A stretch of DNA of 17,549 nucleotides from assembly GCA_009760855.2 (NCBI GenBank), contig WPIO01000622.1:1-17549 (forward strand), in the 5' to 3' direction. This DNA is from Cristatella mucedo (Eukaryota; Bryozoa; Phylactolaemata; Cristatellidae). Positions 8,928 to 17,340 of this stretch are shown here, one piece after another. Position 1 is the first letter of the stretch, and each line of letters opens with the position of its first letter. The position numbers were made by a program, and so were the translations under genes. Under the pieces are notes generated by a model that did no database searches, was not told the DNA's origin, and worked only from the letters and a program-made list of their open reading frames with translations.

Positions 8928-11628
8928 GCGTGCTGTAGCTGGCTGGGGAGTGCTGCATCTTTTTTCAAGAATTTCGCACTTGAAGAACACATTTCGCACG
9001 AGTTCGCAGCAGATCGAGAAATATCCTGAAACTTTAAATCTGCTCTTCGGAGCATGCCGTACCGGGCAGCAGAGTGAGGCACCTTGTTTCAAGCATTTCG
9101 CACTTGAATAACTCATTTCGCACGAGTTGGCAGCAAATCGCGGAATATCCAGAAACTTCAAATCTGCTCGTCGGAGCGAGCTCTGGTAGGCAGCAGACTG
9201 CTGCACCTGTGTTTCATGCATTTCGAAGGTAAATAACTTATTTCGCAAGAGTTCACAGCACATCACGGAATTTCTAGAAACTTCAAATCTGTTCGTCGGA
9301 GCGTGCTGTAGCTGGCAGCAGAGTGCTGCACTTTGGTTTATGCATTTCGCACTCAAATAACACATTTCGCATGAGTTCCCAGCAGATCGCGGAATATCTT
9401 CGAACTTCAAATCTGCTAGCCGGAGCGTGCTGTAGCCTGTCGCAGAGTGCTGCACCTAGTTTCAAGCATTTCGCACTTGCTTGACTTATTTCACACTAGT
9501 TCGCAGCAGATCGCTGAATATGCAGAAACTTTAAATCTGCTCTTCGTAGCGTGCCGTAGCTGGCAGCAGAGTGCTGCACCCTTGTTCACTCATTTCGCAC
9601 TTGAATAACACATTTCGCACGAGTTCGCAGCGGATCGCTGGATATCTAGAAACTTCATATCTGCTTGTCGGAACGTGTGCTGGCTGGTAGCAGAGTGCTT
9701 CACCTTGTTTTAAGCATGTCGCACGCAAATAACACGTTTCGCACGAGTTCGCAGCAGATCACGGAACATCTCGAAACTTCAAATCTGCTCGTTGGAGCGT
9801 GTTCTAGTAGGCAGCAGACTGCTGCACCTTGTTTCATGCATTTCGAAGGTAAATAACTTATTTCGCAAGAGTTCACAGCAGATCACGGAATTTCTAGAAA
9901 CTTCAAATCTGTTCGTCGGAGCGTGCTGTAGCTGGCAGCAAAGTGCTGCACTTTGGTTTAAGCATTTCGCACTCAAATAACACGTTTCGCACGAGTTCGC
10001 AGCGGATCGCTGGATATCTAGAAACTTCAAATCTGCTTGTCGGAACGTGTGCTGGCTGGTAGCAGAGTGTTTCACCTTGTTTTAAGCATGTCGCACGCAA
10101 ATAACACGTTTCGCACGAGTTCGCAGTGGATCGCTGGATATCTAGAAACTTCAAATCTGCTTGTCGGAACGTGTGCTGGCTGGTAGCAGAGTGCTTCACC
10201 TTGTTTTAAGCATGTTGCACGCAAATAACACGTTTCCCACGAGTTCGCAGCAGATCACGGAACATCTCGAAACTTCAAATCTGCTCGTCGGAGCGTGTTC
10301 TAGTAGGCAGCAGACTGCTGCACCTTGCATTAAGCATTTCGCAGGTATATAACTTATTTCGCAAGAGTTCACAGCAAATCACGGAATTTCTAGAAACTTC
10401 AAATCTGTTCGTCGGAGCGTGCTGTAGCTGGCAGCAGAGTGCTGCACTTTGGTTTATGCATTTCGCACTCAAATAACACATTTCGCATAAGTTCGAAGCA
10501 GATCGCGGAATATCTTCGAACTTCAAATCTGCTAACCGGAGCGTGCTGTAGCCTGTAGCAGAGTGCTGCACCTAGTTTCAAGCCTTTCACACTTGCCTGA
10601 CTTATTTCACACTAGTTTGCAGCAGATCGCGGAATATTCAGAAACTTTGAATCTGCTCTTCGTAGCGTGAGGTAGCTGGCAGCAGAGTGCTGCACCCTTG
10701 TTCAAGCATTTCGCACTAGAACAACACATTTCGCACGAGTTCGCCGTAGATCGCTAAATATCTAGAAACTTCAAATCTGCTCCTCTGACCTTATGCTGGC
10801 TGGCAGCAAAGTGCTGCACGTATTTTCAAGCATTTCGCACTTGAATAACTATTTTCGCACGAGTTCGCAGCAGATCACAGAATATCTAGAAACTTCAAAT
10901 CGGCTCGTCGCAGCCTGCTCTGGCTGGCAGCAGACGGCTGCACCTATTTTCAAGCATTTCTCACTTGAATAACTCATCTCACTCTCGTGTTTCCAGCAGA
11001 TCGTGGAATATCTAGAAACTTCAAATCTGCTCGTCGGAGCGTGTGCTGGCTGGTAGCAGAGTCCTTCACCTTGTTTTAAGCATGTCCCACACAAATAACA
11101 CGTTTCGCACGAGTTGGCAGCAAATCGCGGAATATCCAGAAACTTCAAATCTGCTCTTCGCAGCTTGAGGTAGCTGGCAGCAGAGTGCTGCACTTTGTTT
11201 CAAGCATTTCACACATAAATAACTACTTTCGCACGTGTTCGCAGCGGATCGCTGGATATCTAGAAACTTCAAATCTGCTTGTCGGAACGTGTGCTGGCTG
11301 GCAGCAGAGTGCTGCACCTTGCTTTAAGCATTTCGCACTTAAAAAACTCATTTCGCTCGAGTTCACAGCAGATCGCGGAATATCTCGAAACTTCAAATCT
11401 GCTCGTCGGAGCGTGCTCTAGTAGGCAGCAGACTGCAGCCTCTTGTTTCATGTATTTCGCAGTTAAATAACTTATTTTGCAAGAGTTCACAGCAGATCAC
11501 GGAATTTCTAGAAACTTCAAATCTGTTCGTCGGAGCGTGCTGTAGCTGGCAGCAGAGTGCTGCACATTCGTTCAAGCATTTCGCACTCAAATAACACATT
11601 TCGCACGAGTTCGCAGCAGTTCACGGAA

Positions 11629-11906
11629 TATTCAAATTTTTCAAATCAATTTTTCGAAGCGTGCTGTAGCTGGCTGGGGAGTGCTGCACCTTTTTTCAAG
11701 CATTTCGCACTTGAAGAACACATTTCGCACGAGTATGCAGCAGATCGAGAAATATCTGAAATTTTAAATCTGCTCTTCGGAGCATGCCGCACCGGGCAGC
11801 AGAGTGAGGCACCTTGTTTCAAGCATTTCGCACTTGAATAACACAATTCGCACGAGTTCGCAGCAATTCACGGAATATTCAGATTTTTCAAATCAAGTTT
11901 TCGCAG
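11629..11906 (+). repeat. m23-m24-m25 variant trio, copy 3
   Basis: Same order as in copies 1 and 2. Small private changes are TTTTTCGAAGCG (others have TTTTTTGAAGCG), GAGTATGCAGCAG near 11731, and one missing C near 11756 (AATATCTGAAATTT). Confidence 0.83.
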
Positions 11907-12480
11907 GGTGCGGTAGTGCAGCAGAGTGCTGCACCTTGATTTAGGCATTTCGCACTTGAATAACTCATTTTCGCACGAGTTCGCAGCAGATTGCGGAATA
12001 TCTCGAAACTTCAAATCTGCTCGTCGGAACGTGCTCTGGTAGGCAGCAGACTGCTGCACCTTGTTTTCATGCATTTCGCAGGTAAATAACTTATTTGGCA
12101 AGAGTTCACAGCAGATCACGAAATTTCTAGAAACTTCAAATCTGTTCGTCGGACCGTGCTGTAGCCGGCAGCAGAGTGCTGCACTTTGGTTTAAGCATTT
12201 CGCACTCAAATAACACATTTCGCATGAGTTCGCAGCAGATCGCTGAATATCTTCGAACTTCAAATCTGCTAGCCGGAGCGTGCTGTAGCCTGTAGCAGAG
12301 TGCTGCACCTAGTTTCAAGCATTTCGCACTTGCTTGACTTATTTCACACTAGTTCGCAGCAGATCGCAGAATATCCAGAAACTTTAAATCTGCTCTTCGT
12401 AGCGTGCCGTAGCTGGCAGCAGAGTGCTGCACCCTTGTTCAAGCATTTCGCACTTGAATAACACATTTCGCACGAGTTCG

Positions 12481-12564
12481 CAGCAGATCGCGGAATATCT
12501 AGAAACTTCAAATCTGCATGTCGGAGCGTGAGCTGGCTGGCAGCAGAGTGCTGCACGTATTTTC
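12481..12564 (+). repeat. Altered monomer after copy 3 (replaces m30)
   Basis: The landmark is at 12502. It carries CTGCATGTCGGAGCG and GCACGTATTTTCAAGC. CTGCATGTCGG is also seen at about 13455 and 13934 but not in copies 1 and 2, so this monomer belongs with the mosaic types on the right side of the window. It ends abruptly in the scrambled junction. Confidence 0.7.
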
Positions 12565-12850
12565 AAGCAACACGAGTTCGCAAGCATGCAGCGTGCTCTT
12601 TCGCACGAGTTCTGCAGCAGATCGCGCAGGTAAATAAAATTCGCTAGATCGCGGAACTTCTCGAAACTTCAAATCTGCTCGTCGGAGCGTGCTGTAGCTG
12701 GCAGCTGAGTGCTGCACATTGGTTCAGCCTTGTTTTAAGCATTTCGCACAATAACACATTTTTTTTCGCAGCGCTGCATCTTTTTTCAAAGCATTTCTTG
12801 AAGCGAGTTCGCAGCAGAGAAACTTCAAAATCTGCTTGTCGGAGCATGCC
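12565..12850 (+). repeat. Decayed, deletion-rich junction (relic of m0-m2)
   Basis: Monomer phase is lost here and short pieces are joined out of order, such as CAACACGAGTTCGCAAGCATG at the left (given here from CAACACGAG onward) and CGCAGGTAAATAAAATTCGC near 12626. Some pieces can still be placed. GCTGGCAGCTGAGTGCTGCA at about 12700 is diagnostic of m0. A T run with CGCAGCGCTGCATC at 12759-12780 is m1 with its middle missing. GAAACTTC plus CGGAGCATGCCGT near 12819-12851 is m2. It lies one HOR period (about 3.84 kb) after the m0 of copy 3, so it is the shortened start of what would have been the next unit. Confidence 0.75.
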
Positions 12851-12888
12851 GTGGCTGGCAGCAGAGTGCTGCACCTTTTTTCAAGCAT

Positions 12889-12924
12889 TTCGCACTTGAA
12901 TAACTCATTTCGCACGAGTTCGCA
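12889..12924 (+). promoter_or_regulatory. Phased TTCGCA triplet (example), possible protein-binding cluster
   Basis: TTCGCA occurs at 12889, 12909 and 12919, offsets of 20 and 10 bp, close to two turns and one turn of the double helix. The first two lie in the longer direct repeat CATTTCGCAC. The same layout recurs in many monomers. No known binding motif is identified, and the regulatory label is an inference from spacing alone. Confidence 0.35.
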
Positions 12925-12960
12925 GCAGATCGCGGAATATCTCGAAACTTCAAATCTGCT
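12924..12960 (+). repeat. Dyad AGCAGAT / ATCTGCT flanking the core (example)
   Basis: AGCAGAT at 12924-12930 and its exact reverse complement ATCTGCT at 12954-12960 are separated by 23 bases. Shorter complementary bases (GAA and TTC) lie inside. The arrangement is conserved in most monomers, but both arms are changed in the A/T-rich class (m1, m23). Confidence 0.6.
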
Positions 12961-12981
12961 CGTCGGAGCGTGCTCTGGTAG

Positions 12982-12996
12982 GCAGCAGACTGCTGC
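12982..12996 (+). repeat. 15-bp CAG/CTG palindrome (example)
   Basis: GCAGCAGACTGCTGC is a perfect inverted repeat of 7-bp arms about a single A. It occurs in monomers of the m3, m8, m12 and m26 type. In most other monomers the equivalent is GCAGCAGAGTGCTGC, with 6-bp arms and a 3-base centre. The palindrome is therefore kept in two forms throughout the array. Confidence 0.75.
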
Positions 12997-13400
12997 ACCT
13001 TGTTTCATGCATTTCGCAGGTAAATAACTTATTTCGCAAGAGTTCACAGCAGATCACGGAATTTCTAGAAACTTCAAATCTGTTCGTCGGAGCGTGCTGT
13101 AGCTGGCAGCAGAGTGCTGCACTTTGGTTTAAGCATTTCGCACTCAAATAACACATTTCGCATGAGTTCGCAGCAGATCGCTGTATATCTTCGAACTTCA
13201 AATCTGCTAGCCGGAGCGTGCTGTAGCCTGTAGCAGAGTGCTGCACCTAGTTTCAAGCATTTCGCACTTGCTTGACTTATTTCACACTAGTTCGCAGCAG
13301 ATCGCAGAATATCCAGAAACTTTAAATCTGCTCTTCGTAGCGTGCCGTAGCTGGCAGCAGAGTGCTGCATCCTTGTTCAAGCATTTCGCACTGGAATAAC

Positions 13401-14050
13401 TATTATCGCACGAGTTCGCAGCAGATCACAGAATATCTAGAAACTTCAAATCTGCATGTCGGACCGTGTGCTGGCTGGCAGCAGAGTGCTGCACAATGTT
13501 TAAAGCATTTCGCACTCGAATAACTATTTTCGCACGAGTTCTCAGCAGATCACGAAACATCTCGAAACTTCAAATCTGCTCGTCAGAGCGTGCGCTGGTA
13601 GGCAGCAAAATGCTGTACCTTGTTTCATGCATTTCGCAGGTAAATAACTTATTTCGCAAGAGTTCACAGCAGATCACGGAATTTCTAGAAACTTCAAATC
13701 TGTTCGTCGGAGCGTGCTGTAGCTGGCAGCAGAGTGCTGCACTTTGGTTTAAGCATTTCGCACTTAAATAACACATTTCGCACGAGTTCGCAGCGGATCG
13801 CGGAATATCTAGAAACTTCAAATCTGCGTGACGGAGCGTGTGCTGGCTGGAGGCAGAGTGCTTCATGTCGCACGCAAATAACACGTTTCGCACGAGTTCG
13901 CAGCGGATCGCGGAATATCTAGAAACTTCAAATCTGCATGTCGGAGCGTGCGCTGGCTGGCAGCAGAGTGCTGCACGTTGTTTCAAGCATTTCGCACGTA
14001 AATAACACATTTTCGCACGAGTTCGCAGCAGATCACAGAATATCCAGAAA
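13401..14050 (+). repeat. Mosaic monomers outside the 31-mer order
   Basis: Landmarks are near 13440, 13563, 13687, 13811, 13920 and 14051. The monomer at 13533-13620 has GAGTTCTCAGCAG, CGTCAGAGCG and GCAAAATGCTGTACC. These marks recur only at the right end of the window, 3813 bp away. Another monomer is shortened by about 16 bp (13840-13870, GGCAGAGTGCTTCATGTCGC, lacking the CCTTGTTTTAAGC part). CTGCATGTCGG and CTGCGTGACGG are types rare elsewhere. Confidence 0.75.
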
Positions 14051-14630
14051 CTTCAAATCTGCTCGTCGGAGCGAGCTCTGGTAGGCAGCAGACTGCTGCA
14101 CCTTGTTTCATGCATTTCGAAGGTAAATAACTTATTTCGCAAGAGTTCACAGCAGATCACGGAATTTCTAGAAACTTCAAATCTGTTCGTCGGAGCGTGC
14201 TGTAGCTGGCAGCAGAGTGCTGCACTTTGGTTTATGCATTTCGCACTCAAATAACACATTTCGCATGAGTTCCCAGCAGATCGCGGAATATCTTCGAACT
14301 TCAAATCTGCTAACCGGAGCGTGCTGTAGCCTGTAGCAGAGTGCTGCACCTAGTTTCAAGCCTTTCACAATTGCCTGACTTATTTCACACTAGTTTGCAG
14401 CAGATCGCGGAATATTCAGAAACTTTAAATCTGCTCTTCGTAGCGTGAGGTAGCTGGCAGCAGAGTGCTGCACCCTTGTTAAAAGCATTTCGCACGTAAA
14501 CAACACATTTCGCACGAGTTCGCAGCGGATCGCTGGATATCTAGAAACTTCAAATCTGCTTGTCGGAACGTGTGCTGGCTGGCAGCAGAGTGCTGCACCT
14601 TGTTTCAAGCATTTCGCACTTGAATAACTA
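14051..14630 (+). repeat. Recombinant block: m4, m5/m14 hybrid, m15, other
   Basis: Landmarks are near 14171, 14295, 14418 and 14545. The first monomer is m4 or m13 type. The second begins as m5 (GCATGAGTTCCCAGC at 14265-14277) and ends as m14 (CTAACCGG at about 14310). The third is m15. The fourth (CGCAGCGGATCGCTGG, CTGCTTGTCGGAACG) is m7/m10-like and stands where m16 would be expected. The block is stitched from separated parts of the HOR by recombination at homologous monomer positions. Confidence 0.8.
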
Positions 14631-14847
14631 TTTTCGCACGAGTTCGCAGCAGATCACAGAATATCTAGAAACTTCAAATCGGCTCGTCGCAGCCTGCTCT
14701 GGCTGGCAGCAGACGGCTGCACCTATTTTCAAGCATTTCTCACTTGAATAACTCATCTCACTCGTGTTTCCAGCAGATCGTGGAATATCTAGAAACTTCA
14801 AATCTGCTCGTCGGAGCGTGTGCTGGCTGGTAGCAGAGTGCTTCACT

Positions 14848-14848
14848 N
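14848..14848. other. Ambiguous base (N) at a probable collapsed assembly gap
   Basis: This is the only non-ACGT base. The left side ends in m18 (GCAGAGTGCTTCACT), and the right side begins inside the monomer before m20 (TTTCGCACGTGTTCGCAGCG). Relative to copies 1-3, about 155 bp are missing: m18 to m20 is 93 bp here (14792 to 14885) and 248 bp in copy 1. A loss of about 1.25 monomers breaks the phase, unlike true crossovers elsewhere in the window. A gap or bad join is therefore more likely than a biological deletion. Confidence 0.8.
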
Positions 14849-15250
14849 TTTCGCACGTGTTCGCAGCGGATCGCTGGATATCTAGAAACTTCAAATCTGC
14901 TTGTCGGAACGTGTGGTGGCTGGCAGCAGAGTGCTGCACCTTGCTTTAAGCATTTCGCACTTTAAAAACTCATTTCGCTCGAGTTCACAGCAGATCGCGG
15001 AATATCTCGAAACTTCAAATCTGCTCGTCGGAGCGTGCTCTAGTAGGCAGCAGACTGCAGCCTCTTGTTTTATGTATTTCGCAGTTAAATAACTTATTTT
15101 GCAAGAGTTCACAGCAGATCACGGAATTTCTAGAAACTTCAAATCTGTTCGTCGGAGCGTGCTGTAGCTGGCAGCAGAGTGCTGCACATTCGTTCAAGCA
15201 TTTCGCACTCAAATAACACATTTCGCACGAGTTCGCAGCAGTTTATGAAA

Positions 15251-15529
15251 TATTCAAATTTTTCAAATCAATTTTTTGAAGCGTGCTGTGGCTGGCTGGG
15301 GAGTGCTGCACCTTTTTTCAAGCATTTCGCACTTGAAGAACACATTTCGCACGAGTACGCAGCAGATCGAGAAATATCCTGAAATTTTAAATCTGCTCTT
15401 CGGAGCATGCCGCACCGGGCAGCAGAGTGAGGCACCTTGTTTCAAGCATTTCGCACTTGAATAACACAATTCGCACGAGTTCGCAGCAATTCACGGAATA
15501 TTCAGATTTTTCAAATCAAGTTTTCGCAG
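15251..15529 (+). repeat. m23-m24-m25 variant trio, right block
   Basis: Fourth copy of the trio, at offset 11177 from copy 1. Private changes cluster at its start: GCAGTTTATGAAATATTC where the others have GCAGTTCACGGAATATTC, and GTGCTGTGGCTGG for GTGCTGTAGCTGG. Confidence 0.83.
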
Positions 15530-16170
15530 GGTGCGGTAGCTGGCAGCAGAGTGCTGCACCTTGTTTTAGGCATTTCGCACTTGAATAACTCGTTTCGCAC
15601 GAGTTCGCAGCAGATTGCGGAATATCTCGAAACTTCAAATCTGCTCGTCGGAACGTGCTCTGGTAGGCAGCAGACTGCTGCACCTTGTTTCATGCATTTC
15701 GCAGGTAAATAACTTATTTGGCAAGAGTTCACAGCAGATCACGAAATTTCTAGAAACTTCAAATCTGTTCGTCGGACCGTGCTGTAGCTGGCAGCAGAGT
15801 GCTGCACTTTGGTTTAAGCATTTCGCACTCAAATAACACATTTCGCATGAGTTCGCAGCAGATCGCTGTATATCTTCGAACTTCAAATCTGCTAGCCGGA
15901 GCGTGCTGTAGCCTGTAGCAGAGTGCAGCACCTAGTTTCAAGCATTTCGCACTTGCTTGACTTATTTCACACTAGTTCGCAGCAGATCGCAGAATATCCA
16001 GAAACTTTAAATCTGCTCTTCGTAGCGTGCGGTAGCTGGCAGCAGAGTGCTGCATCCTTGTTCAAGCATTTCGCACTTGACTAACATATTTCGCACGAGT
16101 TCGCAGAAGATCGCTAAATATCTCGAAACTTCAAATCTGCTCTTCTGACCTTGTGCTGGCTGGCAGCAGA

Positions 16171-17340
16171 GTGCTGCACGTATTTTCAAGCATTTCGCAC
16201 TGGAATAACTATTTTCGCACGAGTTCGCAGCAGATCACAGAATATCCAGAAACTTCAAATCTGCTCGTCGGAGCGAGCTCTGGTAGGCAGCAGACTGCTG
16301 CACCTTGTTTCATGCATTTCGAAGGTAAATAACTTATTTCGCAAGAGTTCACAGCAGATCACGGAATTTCTAGAAACTTCAAATCTGTTCGTCGGAGTCT
16401 GCTATAGCTGGCAGCAGAGTGCTGCACTTTGGTTTATGCATTTCGCACTCAAATAACACATTTCGCATGAGTTCCCAGCAGATCGCGGAATATCTTCGAA
16501 CTTCAAATCTGCTAGCCGGAGCGTGCTGTAGCCTCTCGCAGAGTGCTGCACCTAGTTTCAAGCATTTCGCACTTGCTTGACTTATTTCACACTAGTTCGC
16601 AGCAGATCGCTGAATATGCAGAAACTTTAAATCTGCTCTTCGTAGCGTGCCGTAGCTGGCAGCAGAGTGCTGCACCCTTGTTCACTCATTTCGCACTTGA
16701 ATAACACGTTTCGCACGAGTTCGCAGTGGATCACTGGATATCTAGAAACATTTCAAATCTGCTTGTCGGAACGTGTGCTGGCTGGTAGCAGAGTGCTTCA
16801 CCTTGTTTTAAGCATGTTGCACGCAAATAACACGTTTCGCACGAGTTCGCCGCAGATCACGGAACATCTCGAAACTTCAAATCTGCTCGTTGGAGCGTGT
16901 TCTAGTAGGCAGCAGACTGCTGCACCTTGTTTCATGCATTTCGCAGGTAAATAACTTTATTTCGCAAGAGTTCACAGCAGATCACGGAATTTCTAGAAAC
17001 TTCAAATCTGCTTCGTCGGAGCGTGCTGTATCTGGCAGCAAAGTGCTGCACTTTGTTTAAGCATTTTCGCACTCAAATGAACACGTTTCGCCGACGAGTC
17101 GCGAGTGGATCGCGGATATATCCAGAAACTTCAAATCTGCTTGTCAGGACGTGTGCTGGCTGGTAGCAGAGTGCTTCACCTTGTTTTAAGCATTTCGCAC
17201 GCAAATAACACGTTTCGCACGAGTTCGCAGTGGATCGCTGGATATCTAGAAACTTCAAATCTGCTTGTCGGAACGTGTGCTGGCTGGTAGCAGAGTGCTT
17301 CACCTTGTTTTAAAGCATGTTCGCACGCAAAAAACACATA
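16171..17340 (+). repeat. Right block resembling m3-m11, with small indels
   Basis: After m30 the text turns to a monomer with CTGGAATAACTATTTTCGCA (also near 13391), then to m4, m5 and m6 (16374, 16498, about 16621), aligning with copy 1 at offset about 14654. Later monomers mix m7/m11 and m8/m9 marks. Between 16745 and 17340 there are many single-base insertions and losses: GAAACATTTCAAATC near 16747, CTTTATTTCG near 16967, CAAATGAACACG near 17075, CGCCGACGAGTCGCGAG near 17089 and TTGTCAGGACG near 17142. These look more like sequencing error or decay than ordinary monomer variants. Confidence 0.75.

Larger units (their letters stand above)
8736..12480 (+). repeat. Higher-order repeat copy 3 (m0-m29, altered m30)
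   Basis: The m0 landmark is at 8775, 3723 bp after that of copy 2. It aligns with copy 1 at offset about 7553 (2722 with 10275, 3296 with 10849), so m15 is present here. Private differences include a run of ten T in m1 (8914-8923), GTGTTTCATG near 9208, loss of about 4 bp near 11916 (GGTAGTGCAGCAG where others have GGTAGCTGGCAGCAG), an extra T near 12066, and GCTGAATATC at 12243 instead of GCTGTATATC. The match to the other copies ends after m29 (landmark 12378). The next monomer, at 12502, is of a different type from the m30 of copies 1 and 2. Confidence 0.88.
12909..13032 (+). repeat. Representative 124-bp monomer
   Basis: This copy is given as a reference because it has the common base at most variable sites; the next monomer starts at 13033, exactly 124 bp on. 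In order it holds TTCGCACGAG, TTCGCAGCAGATCGCGG, AATATCTCGAAACTTC, AAATCTGCTCGTCGGAGCG, a CAG/CTG-rich part, and a T-rich to A/T-rich linker ending in AAATAACTTA. The start point is arbitrary, since a tandem repeat has no natural boundary. At 124 bp it is shorter than a nucleosomal repeat, unlike the 150-180 bp monomers common in plant and animal centromeres. Confidence 0.9.
12851..13400 (+). repeat. Partial HOR block, m26-m29 type
   Basis: Regular monomers resume with landmarks at about 12944, 13068, 13192 and 13316. The order is CTCGAAAC/GCTCTGGTAGG, AATTTCTAG/CTGTTCG, TCTTCGAAC/CTAGCCGG and CCAGAAACTTTAAATC, which is m26-m29. It equals the end of copy 3 at an offset of only about 938 bp (13246 against 12308). 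The HOR thus jumps from an m2 relic straight to m26, leaving out more than 20 monomers. Confidence 0.82.
14631..16170 (+). repeat. Fourth HOR segment, m17-m30, with a gap
   Basis: It matches copy 1 from about 3300 to 4990 at an offset of 11332 before position 14848 and 11177 after it. Landmarks include m17 14668, m18 14792, m20 14885 and m30 about 16125. All later monomers through m30 are present in the usual order, including the m23-m25 variant trio. It ends with GCTGGCTGGCAGCAGAGTGC near 16155, then passes to different monomers. Confidence 0.87.

Noticed and set aside
8910-9455. Reverse-strand open frame of 181 codons, and a similar one at 2349-2819 (156 codons), as genes
   Set aside because: They cover 4-5 satellite monomers and only string together the same repeat-derived peptides seen in all frames. 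The monomer length is 1 modulo 3, so frames rotate. Homologous positions in other HOR copies are broken by stops or shifts, and there is no ribosome site, signal or domain.
12565-12850. Transposon insertion in the scrambled segment
   Set aside because: All recognisable pieces are satellite fragments. There are no terminal inverted repeats, target duplications or foreign sequence.
12909-13032. CENP-B box in the monomer
   Set aside because: TTCGCACGAGTTCGC fits the TTCG and A positions of the box but not the CGGG end, and TTCGGAGCATGCCGT in m24 also misses two essential bases. No full match was seen by eye.
12909-13032. tRNA- or SINE-derived monomer with Pol III A and B boxes
   Set aside because: GAGTTCGCAGC only loosely resembles a B box, no A box lies at a suitable distance, and no A-rich tail or target-site duplication is present.
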